Assembly: GCA_900538465.1 (NCBI GenBank)
Contig: UPXV01000009.1
Span: 1-64,000 of the forward strand
Reading direction: 5' to 3'
Source: an uncultured Erysipelotrichaceae bacterium
Lineage (GTDB): Bacteria; Bacillota_I; Bacilli_A; Erysipelotrichales; Coprobacillaceae
Length of the DNA: 64,000 bases
Part shown: positions 1 to 6,921 of the stretch, piece by piece
Position numbering within the stretch: position 1 is the first letter of the stretch
Layout: each line of letters opens with the position of its first letter
Position numbers and translations under genes: made by a program
Notes under the pieces: generated by a model
Told to the model about the DNA's origin: nothing
The model's database searches: none
Seen by the model: the letters and a program-made list of their open reading frames with translations, nothing else

Positions 1-23
1 ATACTTCCCAACAAAAGAAAAGA

Positions 24-50
24 CTGTTGACACATTTACTTTGTCAACAG
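24..50 (-). terminator. second hairpin downstream of the metY-type gene
   Basis: A 9-bp stem (CTGTTGACA with TGTCAACAG) encloses a 9-nt loop. On the minus strand it is followed by a T-rich tract. It lies just beyond the stronger terminator at 55-80, so it is probably a backup terminator. It could also belong to a gene outside the window. Confidence 0.5.
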
Positions 51-54
51 CCTG

Positions 55-80
55 AAAAAAATCCTATATAGGATTTTTTT
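55..80 (-). terminator. Rho-independent terminator of the metY-type gene
   Basis: A perfect palindrome of A7, TCCTAT, ATAGGA and T7 sits 4 bases past the stop of the sulfhydrylase gene. The A and T runs make it usable in both directions. Confidence 0.75.
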
Positions 81-84
81 ATTT

Positions 85-1368
85 TTATTTTATTTTATCG
101 AAAGCTTGTTGCAAATCAGCAATTAAATCATCAGCATTTTCTAATCCAACAGAAATACGAATTGTTCCTTGTTGAACCCCACCAGCCAATCTTTCTTCTT
201 CACTCATTTGAGCATGAGTTGTTGAAGCTGGATGTGTTAATAAACTTCTAGAGTCCGCAAAGTTTGTGACATGGGTAAACAGTTGAATTTGATTGATAAC
301 TGTTTTTCCTCCATCAAGCCCACCTTTGACACCAAAAGTAAACAAGCCACCAAATCCTCTTGGAAAATATTTTTGGCAAAGTTCGTGTGATTCATGCCCT
401 TCTAGTTCAGCATAGCTCACCCATTCGACAGCATCATTGTCTTTTAAGAATTGAGCAATTTTTCTTGAATTTTCAACATGTCTTTCCATACGTAATGACA
501 ATGTTTCTAAACCAAGTAAAGTCATATAAGCATTAAATGGTGTCATACAACCACCTAAGTCTCTTAAAGTTTTCGCAACTGCTTTTGTACAAAAGGCAGC
601 TTCATTTAAATCAGCATAAACAATATCATGATAAGCTTTATCAGGATTTGTAAATAAAGGATATCTTTCATTATGCCAATCAAAGCGACCACTATCAACA
701 ATAATACCGCCCATGACATTTCCATGACCTGCAATATATTTTGTTGTTGAATAAACAACCAAATCAGCACCATGTTCAATAGGTTTAAACAAATATGGTG
801 TTGGAGTTGTGTTGTCAACAACAAATAATAAATGATGTTTTTTACAAATAGCACTAATTGCATCAAAATCCAACATATCACCATTTGGATTTCCAACTGA
901 TTCTACGAAAATCAATTTTGTTTTTTCATTAATTAATGATTCCATTGTTTCTAAATCTCTTGGATTTACGAAATGTGAAACAAACCCCATTCCTTTCATT
1001 GTTCCAGATAAAGAACCAATAGTTCCACCATATAAATTATTAGCAGCAATAATTTCATCACCTGTTTCACAAACAGTCATAATCAACCCCATAATCGCAG
1101 CAGTTCCTGAAGCAAAAGCAACCGCACCGACACCACCATCTAAAGCTGCCATTCTTTGTTGAAGAACATCAACTGTTGGATTTGATAATCTAGAATAGAA
1201 ATAACCACCTTCTTCTAATGCAAAAATATTCTTAGCTTGATCAGCATCATCAAAAGTAAAAGCATTAGATAAATAAATAGGCACACCTGTTGCCTTTGTT
1301 ACTGGATCAGGTTTTTGCCCAGCATGAATTTGTAAAGTTTCAAAATGATAGTTTTTCTTCATTTTCAT
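85..1368 (-). CDS. metY: O-acetylhomoserine (thiol)-lyase / Cys-Met metabolism PLP enzyme
   Basis: This is a PLP-dependent enzyme of the cystathionine gamma-synthase fold, most like O-acetylhomoserine sulfhydrylase, which makes homocysteine (or methionine) from O-acetylhomoserine and sulfide (or methanethiol). The start is the ATG at 1368, preceded by AAAGGGGG; an upstream in-frame ATG at 1398 has no ribosome site. The product is 427 aa, the usual size for MetY. Family marks are the N-terminal ETLQIHAGQ, the YSRLSNPT substrate/PLP segment, the FASGTAA motif, and the PLP lysine at about residue 210 in VVYSTTKYIAGHG. It follows the flavodoxin-like gene, from which a terminator separates it. A TG-extended -10 (TGTTAAAAT) lies just upstream. 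A cystathionine gamma-synthase/lyase role cannot be excluded from sequence alone. Confidence 0.88.
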   Translation of the reverse strand: MKMKKNYHFETLQIHAGQKPDPVTKATGVPIYLSNAFTFDDADQAKNIFALEEGGYFYSRLSNPTVDVLQQRMAALDGGVGAVAFASGTAAIMGLIMTVCETGDEIIAANNLYGGTIGSLSGTMKGMGFVSHFVNPRDLETMESLINEKTKLIFVESVGNPNGDMLDFDAISAICKKHHLLFVVDNTTPTPYLFKPIEHGADLVVYSTTKYIAGHGNVMGGIIVDSGRFDWHNERYPLFTNPDKAYHDIVYADLNEAAFCTKAVAKTLRDLGGCMTPFNAYMTLLGLETLSLRMERHVENSRKIAQFLKDNDAVEWVSYAELEGHESHELCQKYFPRGFGGLFTFGVKGGLDGGKTVINQIQLFTHVTNFADSRSLLTHPASTTHAQMSEEERLAGGVQQGTIRISVGLENADDLIADLQQAFDKIK

Positions 1369-1409
1369 AATCCCCCTTTGTTTAAGATATTTTAACATAA
1401 TGTGAAATG

Positions 1410-1432
1410 AAAAAAAAGAGCTAGCGCTCTTT
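1410..1432 (-). terminator. terminator between the flavodoxin-like gene and metY
   Basis: AAAGAGC/GCTCTTT stem with a 4-nt loop and a run of eight T on the minus strand. It overlaps the stop codon of the upstream gene, so metY probably has its own promoter. Confidence 0.75.
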
Positions 1433-1856
1433 AATAATAATGATTACAGATATTGACCATATCTTCAATATATTCACGTCCACCAGAAATGATATCATCA
1501 CTCAAATAACATTTAGATTTCAATGCTTTTTTACATGAATATGTTTCTCTCATTAATGGTAAATCTTGTTGTCGACATAAATCAATAACTTTATCCATTT
1601 GTTTATTCTTAAAACAAAACAAATTAAACAATGCTAAATTCTTAATATGTTGACGAGATAATTGATGTATAAATGTTTCTAATTCTTTATCCTTAAAACA
1701 AGGATATTCTTCAAAACCTAATACTAATAAATCAACATCCTCTTGAAAATCAAAATCAGTTATGGGCCTTGCATATGTTCTCGCATATCTTGCCATATCA
1801 TCAGCAAGTAACTTAGCATCTTTACAATGAGTTGTATATACGACGACAACTTTCAT
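1431..1856 (-). CDS. flavodoxin-like protein of unknown role
   Basis: A 141-aa soluble protein beginning MKVVVVYTTH, a first beta strand and phosphate-loop position typical of flavodoxin folds, followed by the strand DLLVLGFEEYP and the segment NLALFNLFCF. It is about the length of a short-chain flavodoxin. The canonical T/S-x-T-G-x-T FMN phosphate loop is replaced by TTHCKDAK, so FMN binding is uncertain. Five Cys residues occur. An SD (AAAGGGTGG) precedes the ATG. It is transcribed away from the divergent cotJ coat operon and ends in its own terminator. Function is not assigned; it could be a flavodoxin-domain electron carrier or a protein that kept only the fold. Confidence 0.6.
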   Translation of the reverse strand: MKVVVVYTTHCKDAKLLADDMARYARTYARPITDFDFQEDVDLLVLGFEEYPCFKDKELETFIHQLSRQHIKNLALFNLFCFKNKQMDKVIDLCRQQDLPLMRETYSCKKALKSKCYLSDDIISGGREYIEDMVNICNHYY

Positions 1857-1926
1857 ATGACCACCCTTTCTTTTCTCTTATTCATTATAAAGGCATAATA
1901 TGAACTGAAAATAAACATATGTCTTC

Positions 1927-1953
1927 ACAGTTTATTTTTTTTAGCATAGTTTA
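1927..1953 (+). promoter_or_regulatory. putative mother-cell (SigK-like) promoter of the cotJ operon
   Basis: AC at 1927-1928, a 16-nt spacer, then CATAGTTTA at 1945-1953. This matches the SigK-type pattern AC-N16/17-CATANNNTA. The -10 ends 17 bases before the cotJ start codon, so the leader would be short. The same layout precedes the coat gene at 38559-38870. Confidence 0.55.
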
Positions 1954-1970
1954 GATTGAAGGAGGTCATT

Positions 1971-2393
1971 ATGAATATATTTCAAGATAATCAAACATGT
2001 TTTCAGCCATTTTTTGTACCTGAGACAACAAAGGAAAGAAATCCAAAATTATTTGATCCAGAAGAAGCCATTATGTTAGGAAACTTATTTAAGGATCTAT
2101 ATATGTCATACCGTGGATTTTCTAACTATTGCATACAACCACAAACCAAAAGACAACAAGCTTTGTTAGAAGTTCAAATGTATGAATTCGTTGCTCATGA
2201 AATCAATCTTTATTTGGATATGCATCCTCAAAATCAAAGAATGGTACAACTTTACAAAGAATATGCTAATAAAGCCAAAGCTGCAAGAAAAGCATTTGAA
2301 AAAGAATTTGGTCCTTTATTAGTACTCAATAGTGAAAATAAAATCCCATTTGAATGGGTTCAAGGCCCTTGGCCTTGGGAATATCAATGTTAA
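1971..2393 (+). CDS. CotJA-CotJB fusion spore coat protein
   Basis: A spore-coat associated protein of 140 aa in which two normally separate small proteins are joined. Residues 1-50 carry the CotJA-like segment (LFDPEEAIMLGNLFKDLY). From about residue 60 the sequence is CotJB: a helix with EINLYLDMHPQNQR, then FEKEFGPL and the signature C-terminus GPWPWE. In Bacillus, CotJA (about 80 aa) and CotJB (about 87 aa) are separate genes. The ATG at 1971 is chosen because GAAGGAGG lies 7 bases upstream; the in-frame TTG at 1956 has none. cotJC follows 18 bp downstream. Family knowledge places CotJ proteins in the inner coat of the spore. Confidence 0.85.
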   Translation: MNIFQDNQTCFQPFFVPETTKERNPKLFDPEEAIMLGNLFKDLYMSYRGFSNYCIQPQTKRQQALLEVQMYEFVAHEINLYLDMHPQNQRMVQLYKEYANKAKAARKAFEKEFGPLLVLNSENKIPFEWVQGPWPWEYQC

Positions 2394-2411
2394 AAAGGAG
2401 GAATTATAGAA

Positions 2412-2993
2412 ATGTGGCTTTATAGCAAAAAATTGCAATACCCTATTTCAATCAAAAACAAAGATTTAAGTATGGCAAAATATATTATTACTCAATTTGG
2501 AGGTCCAAATGGTGAATTAGCTGCTTCTATGCGTTATATCTCACAACGTTATACAATGCCTGATGAAAAAGGAAAAGCATTATTAACAGATATTGGAACT
2601 GAAGAACTTGGACATATGGAAATGGTATCAACAATGGTTTATCAATTAACACATGATGCAACTATTGAAGAAATCAAAGCAGCAGGATTACAAAGTTATT
2701 ATACTGAACATGGATGTTCATTATTCCCTGTTGATTCAAATGGTGTTCCATTTACTGCAGCATATTTTGCAGCAACTGGTGACCCAGTCGCTGATATCGC
2801 AGAAGACATGGCTGCCGAACAAAAAGCACGTGCTATTTATGAAAACCTAATGAATCAAACACAAGATCCTGATTTACTTGCTCCATTATCTTTCTTAAGA
2901 CAACGTGAAATTATTCACTATGAAAGATTTAGAGAATTATATGAAGAATATGTTCAAAAATACTATCAACCAGATTTAGATCAAAAATGTTAA
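2412..2993 (+). CDS. cotJC: CotJC, manganese-catalase-like spore coat protein
   Basis: A 193-aa protein of the CotJC family, a ferritin-fold relative of dimanganese catalases found in spore coats. It starts MWLYSKKLQYPI, typical of CotJC. Carboxylate/His metal-ligand motifs are visible: ELAASMRYISQRY, GTEELGHMEM (E-x2-H) and the later EDMAAEQKARAIYE and REIIHYERF segments. AAGGAGG lies 9-15 bases before the ATG. It is the second gene of the cotJ operon and ends in the terminator at 2992-3022. Length matches the family. Catalase activity is likely from the retained ligands but is inferred. Confidence 0.93.
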   Translation: MWLYSKKLQYPISIKNKDLSMAKYIITQFGGPNGELAASMRYISQRYTMPDEKGKALLTDIGTEELGHMEMVSTMVYQLTHDATIEEIKAAGLQSYYTEHGCSLFPVDSNGVPFTAAYFAATGDPVADIAEDMAAEQKARAIYENLMNQTQDPDLLAPLSFLRQREIIHYERFRELYEEYVQKYYQPDLDQKC

Positions 2994-3022
2994 AACCTGA
3001 GAAATCATCTCAGGTTTTATTT
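2992..3022. terminator. bidirectional terminator between cotJC and the membrane-protein gene
   Basis: An 11-bp stem, AAAACCTGAGA with TCTCAGGTTTT, around a 5-nt loop. It overlaps the stop codons of both convergent genes. Confidence 0.85.
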
Positions 3023-3493
3023 TGCAACTTCATAAGCAACAAAGAGCCCTAATACAGCAATAACAGTCGTAAATAAATCACCGACTACCAATGCTTTAAA
3101 ACTCATCATAAATAAATCAAAAATATTAAATAATTCTAATCCAATTCCAATTTGATAAAATGGTAAATAAATCATTGCCATTTCACCAACAACAAAACAA
3201 AGTACAGTCAAACATACACTAATTATAGCGACTTGTTTAGAATGAACACCAGCAATCTTTGTCACTGCTGTTGCAACAACCCATCCACAAATCAAATAAA
3301 AAATAGAAGATGTAATATGCAATGCAGTAATAACAATTCCTAAAACAATTCCACAAGCAATTGATGCAACAATTCCTCCACCAATTGTTTTTACAAGTTC
3401 ATTTGAACTTAAAAATTGATCATTATTTGAACGAAAATATTTTTTCGCTTCTTGTCTTTCTTTATACTCTTTATATTTATCTTGAAAATTCAT
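3017..3493 (-). CDS. small polytopic membrane protein, unknown function
   Basis: A 158-aa protein with a charged cytoplasmic N-terminus (about 35 residues, rich in K and E) and four predicted membrane helices at about 37-60, 62-82, 86-110 and 125-156. No catalytic motif is recognised. Its ATG overlaps the galU stop by one base (TAATG), with GGAGAA as ribosome site, so it is translated in coupling with galU and may act in envelope assembly. That role is inferred only from position. Confidence 0.65.
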   Translation of the reverse strand: MNFQDKYKEYKERQEAKKYFRSNNDQFLSSNELVKTIGGGIVASIACGIVLGIVITALHITSSIFYLICGWVVATAVTKIAGVHSKQVAIISVCLTVLCFVVGEMAMIYLPFYQIGIGLELFNIFDLFMMSFKALVVGDLFTTVIAVLGLFVAYEVAK

Positions 3494-4386
3494 TATTCTT
3501 CTCCTGCCACTTTCTTAATATAAGATAATACCTGATCATGAAGTTCTTCACGGTCTAATGCAAAATCAATTGTTGCTTTGATAAAACCAAATTTATCCCC
3601 AACATCATAACGAATCCCTTCAAAATCATAAGCATAAACAGCTTGTCTATCCATAAGACGCATAATTGCATCTGTCAATTGGATTTCACCACCAGCCCCA
3701 GTTTCTTGAGTTTCTAATAAATCAAAGATTTCAGGAGTTAAAACATATCTCCCTAAAACAGCCATTTGACTTGGTGCTTCTTCAACACTTGGCTTTTCTA
3801 CCATACTTGATAATTTAACCAAACGTCCTTTTGAAGGATGGGCTTTATCAGGTTCAACAATCCCATATTTAGAAACCATTTCTTTTTCAACTGTTTGAAC
3901 ACCAACAACAGATGATTGTGTTTGATAATAAGCATCTATTAATTGTTGTAAAGCTGGTTTTGAATTCTTATTAACAACAACATCATCCCCCAACAAAACA
4001 GCAAATGGTTCATCTCCAATAAATGTTTTTGCACACAAAATCGCATGTCCCAATCCTTTTGGCTCTTTTTGACGAATATAATAAATGTTTGCCAAATCCG
4101 CAATATCACGAATTAATTTCACTTGGGCATCTTTACCAGAAGCTTTTAATCTTTCTTCTAATTCATAGTTGACATCAAAATGGTTTTCCATTGCATGTTT
4201 ATTGCTATTGGTAATAAACAAAACTTCTTCAATCCCACTTTTCACAGCTTCTTCAATGATATATTGAATCGTTGGAATATCTACAATTGGTAACATTTCT
4301 TTAGCCAAGGCTTTGGTTGCTGGCAAAAATCTAGTTCCAAGACCAGCAGCTGGTATAACAGCTTTTCTTACTCTTTGATTTTTCAT
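3493..4386 (-). CDS. galU: UTP--glucose-1-phosphate uridylyltransferase
   Basis: Makes UDP-glucose from UTP and glucose 1-phosphate for glycolipid, teichoic acid or polysaccharide synthesis. The 297-aa length is typical of GalU/GtaB. The nucleotidyltransferase signature is clear: AVIPAAGLGTRFLPATKALAKEM at the N-terminus, VLLGDDVV around residue 130, and the late block GGEIQLTDAI with the conserved YDVGDKFGF. GAGGAG lies before the ATG. It is the fourth gene of the phosphoesterase/dprA-like/rhomboid operon, 10 bases after the rhomboid gene. Confidence 0.95.
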   Translation of the reverse strand: MKNQRVRKAVIPAAGLGTRFLPATKALAKEMLPIVDIPTIQYIIEEAVKSGIEEVLFITNSNKHAMENHFDVNYELEERLKASGKDAQVKLIRDIADLANIYYIRQKEPKGLGHAILCAKTFIGDEPFAVLLGDDVVVNKNSKPALQQLIDAYYQTQSSVVGVQTVEKEMVSKYGIVEPDKAHPSKGRLVKLSSMVEKPSVEEAPSQMAVLGRYVLTPEIFDLLETQETGAGGEIQLTDAIMRLMDRQAVYAYDFEGIRYDVGDKFGFIKATIDFALDREELHDQVLSYIKKVAGEE

Positions 4387-4396
4387 AAAACTCTCC

Positions 4397-5038
4397 TCAA
4401 TTCACTAAATCACTATAATCATTCTTTTTTGGTTTAACTTTGATATTTAATAAAATATAAGTTGCTATAAAGCCACCAATCATGCCTGAAACATGTCCTG
4501 ACCAAGATATAGATGGAACAACAAATGAAATCACTAACATCAAAATAACATTGGGAGCCAATTGTTTAAAGATATCCATAAAAACATCACGATATTTCAA
4601 AGCCAAAGCTCCTAAAGCACCAATTAATCCAAAGATAACACCACTAATTCCTCCACTAATGGTATTGGCTTCAAATCCATTAACCAAAAACATGAGATAA
4701 GGTAATCCAGTTGTTGCTATAGCACTCATAAACAAAACAATTGCATATTTCTTTTCTTTTAAAACTGATTCAATAAACATTCCTATTCCATATAAAGAAT
4801 AACAATTGACAGCAATATGCAAAAGTCCAAAATGAATAAAATTTGCTGTAAAAAAGCGAAAATATTCATGTTTATAAGCAATGAATAAAGGATTGTATGC
4901 GCCAAATGCAATCCCTTCATAAACATTCATTGTTTCACCAAATAATACAAACGAAATGATATAAACAACAATACATACTGTCATCAATCCCATAGTGATT
5001 GGTGCTTTTTTATATTTCTTCAATAATTCATTTTTCAT
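4397..5038 (-). CDS. rhomboid-family intramembrane serine protease
   Basis: A 213-aa membrane protein with six hydrophobic helices. The catalytic dyad is visible: Ser132 in GGISGVIFG and His182 in SGHVSGMIGG. The upstream His/Asn block HFGLLHIAVN (His69, His74, Asn78) stabilises the oxyanion in the family. Rhomboids cleave membrane-spanning segments of substrate proteins. The ATG begins one base after the dprA-like stop and has a weak ribosome site, which suggests translational coupling. The substrate is unknown; galU and the DprA-like gene flank it. Confidence 0.92.
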   Translation of the reverse strand: MKNELLKKYKKAPITMGLMTVCIVVYIISFVLFGETMNVYEGIAFGAYNPLFIAYKHEYFRFFTANFIHFGLLHIAVNCYSLYGIGMFIESVLKEKKYAIVLFMSAIATTGLPYLMFLVNGFEANTISGGISGVIFGLIGALGALALKYRDVFMDIFKQLAPNVILMLVISFVVPSISWSGHVSGMIGGFIATYILLNIKVKPKKNDYSDLVN

Positions 5039-5039
5039 T

Positions 5040-6032
5040 TTATTCGTCTAGAAATTCATAAATTGACATCTGATCAATAAGAATTTCTTCTTCCTCCTCA
5101 ACCACTTCATTCTTTTCAACAATTTGATCTATTGTTAAAAGTGATAAAATATCTTCATAAGTCACTTTCACTGCACCCATTTCCAACAAACGGATATTTC
5201 CATTAAAACGATCATCATCTAAAACCAATTGTTTTGTCCAGTGATAATGAAGATTTTGGATTGTTGTAAACCAAACACCTCCACTATTAATATGCGTCGC
5301 AGTAATAAATTGTAACTCACTTAAACCACAAACATAAATATTTCTATCCAATGCATTTGTTACACTAAAATAAGCAAATGGATCAACAGCACTCATCAAA
5401 ACCAATCGTCCTTCACGAATATATTTTGAATAAGTTTTCTTTTTATCAAACATATGATCACTCACAAAACATACTGCTTTTCCACCAAGCTGAAGATGAA
5501 TTTTCAATGCATAAGCATCAATCCCTTTTAATCCACTAGAAACCAATGTTCTTTCTTCATCATAGATTTTAGTCACTAAATTCTTTGTAAAAGAATTTAA
5601 ACGTTTTTCCATTTGTTGTGGCCCAACAATGGAAACCATATTTGTAGCAATTGATAAATCACCTACATAATAAAGAAATAATGGTGCTCTTTTTTTAAGT
5701 GATGTCACTAAACATTTTGGATAGTTATCTTCATATTTTGTTGTAATATAAATTCCTTCGTTTTCTAAATTCGCAAGCGCAAACATTAAATCTTTTAATG
5801 TTGAAAGTCTTGCAATCATTTTATAAGCAATATATTCTTCAATACCTAAAATTTGAATTAAAGTATCTTTATTCATTCCAAATAATTTGGAAGGTGATTT
5901 TTTAGAAGAACTTTTTAATTTCTTTTCTACATCATACCATTCCTCTTGTGTTAGTGGAGCTGTGTTATCAACAACCAAATCTCCACAATATAAAAGAACA
6001 GCAATACTATCTAAATTTAACTGTATTCGCAT
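5040..6032 (-). CDS. divergent DprA/Smf-like Rossmann-fold protein
   Basis: A 330-aa protein with the overall plan of DprA, the RecA-loading single-strand DNA protein of natural transformation. Residues about 95-125 match YPxxL...APxxLYYxGD, and about 135-270 the Rossmann domain, with SIVGPQQ, LVSSGLKGIDAYAL, GGKAVCFV and the GRLVLMS segment. The hallmark GSR loop is GPQ here and the usual RN-RI-IA loop is lost (SVTNALDRNIYVC). The ssDNA/nucleotide site is therefore altered. An acidic stretch (EEEEE) precedes the C-terminus. AGGTGGAG precedes the ATG. No other competence gene and no topA or xerC neighbour is present. It may serve a role other than transformation. Confidence 0.7.
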   Translation of the reverse strand: MRIQLNLDSIAVLLYCGDLVVDNTAPLTQEEWYDVEKKLKSSSKKSPSKLFGMNKDTLIQILGIEEYIAYKMIARLSTLKDLMFALANLENEGIYITTKYEDNYPKCLVTSLKKRAPLFLYYVGDLSIATNMVSIVGPQQMEKRLNSFTKNLVTKIYDEERTLVSSGLKGIDAYALKIHLQLGGKAVCFVSDHMFDKKKTYSKYIREGRLVLMSAVDPFAYFSVTNALDRNIYVCGLSELQFITATHINSGGVWFTTIQNLHYHWTKQLVLDDDRFNGNIRLLEMGAVKVTYEDILSLLTIDQIVEKNEVVEEEEEILIDQMSIYEFLDE

Positions 6033-6106
6033 TTATACTCCACCTGCACTTTTCACCTATTATAGCATAGTTCATGAAATCAGTCGATACAAGTCAAACA
6101 TATTTT

Positions 6107-6808
6107 TTAATCAACATAATACTCTTGCATCGTCTCTAAACATAAACAAGCTAATTTGCCTTTATCATATGAAGCTCCACAATCAATAAAAATACGTTGA
6201 TGGTTTTGATATATGTTAGCTTTTCCACAAATAAGTGGTGTTGGTGTATGTCCACTCACAACAAAAATATGAGGATTATTAAAATAAGCGTAATCAGGGT
6301 CTCCTCTATCCCAAGTCATTTCATCAATTGTATAATCATATAATTTTTTCGTTGGTTTAAAATTTCCTAATCCAGCATGAACAAGAATAAATGTTTTTCC
6401 ATTGACTTGAACAGTTTCATATAATGGAAAATTTAAAATATACTCAAAAACATTTTCACGCTCATCTTGACTTAATGCTTGAAATTCTTGAAGTGAAGAA
6501 TAACCACCATTAGAAAACCATAATGTTAAATCTTCAATTTGTTCTCCATTAAGATTCTCAATACTTTCAAGAGTTATTTTTTCTTTTAGCCACACAAGAC
6601 AACATGCAGCCATATATTCATGATTTCCTAATATAGGATGAACATTATCTCTCATCATCATATCTTTTAGAATTTTTATACCTTGATTTCCTCGATCAAT
6701 CACATCCCCAAGCACATATAATGTATCCTTTGATGAAAAATGAATTTTATCAAGCATTGCTTTATATTTATCATATTCACCATGTAAATCACTCATAACA
6801 TATATCAT
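6107..6808 (-). CDS. calcineurin-like metallophosphoesterase (Ser/Thr phosphatase / ApaH-like)
   Basis: A 233-aa protein with the full metallophosphoesterase signature: MSDLHGEYDKY (D-x-H), LGDVIDRG (GDxxDRG) and LGNHEY (GNHE), then the later His residues in LVHAGL and VSGHTPTP. It is closest to the bacterial PrpE/ApaH/PP2A-like group, which acts on phosphoproteins or dinucleoside polyphosphates. The start is the ATG at 6808, with AAGGTGAG before it; the longer frame opening at 6835 lacks a site. It heads the minus-strand operon leading to galU. The substrate cannot be read from sequence. Confidence 0.88.
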   Translation of the reverse strand: MIYVMSDLHGEYDKYKAMLDKIHFSSKDTLYVLGDVIDRGNQGIKILKDMMMRDNVHPILGNHEYMAACCLVWLKEKITLESIENLNGEQIEDLTLWFSNGGYSSLQEFQALSQDERENVFEYILNFPLYETVQVNGKTFILVHAGLGNFKPTKKLYDYTIDEMTWDRGDPDYAYFNNPHIFVVSGHTPTPLICGKANIYQNHQRIFIDCGASYDKGKLACLCLETMQEYYVD

Positions 6809-6882
6809 ATTCTCACCTTCTTGTAACAAATCCATTATACACTTTTAAATCTCAAAAAGTCTATCAAAGTCATAATAGTAAT

Positions 6883-6911
6883 AAAAAAGGGACATACCTA
6901 AGGCATATCCC
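6883..6911 (-). terminator. terminator of ppdK
   Basis: A 10-bp stem (minus strand GGGATATGCC with GGTATGTCCC, two G-T pairs) with a 3-nt loop, then six T. Confidence 0.85.
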
Positions 6912-6921
6912 AATTCATATT

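Noticed and set aside
1369..1430. SAM riboswitch or T-box before the metY-type gene
   Set aside because: Only 62 bases separate it from the upstream stop, largely a terminator and the SD; too short for either element.
1893..1923. SigE-like promoter for cotJ (GCATAAT, 16 bases, CATATGTC)
   Set aside because: The -10 matches the CATACANT pattern poorly, while AC-N16-CATAGTTTA nearer the gene fits better.
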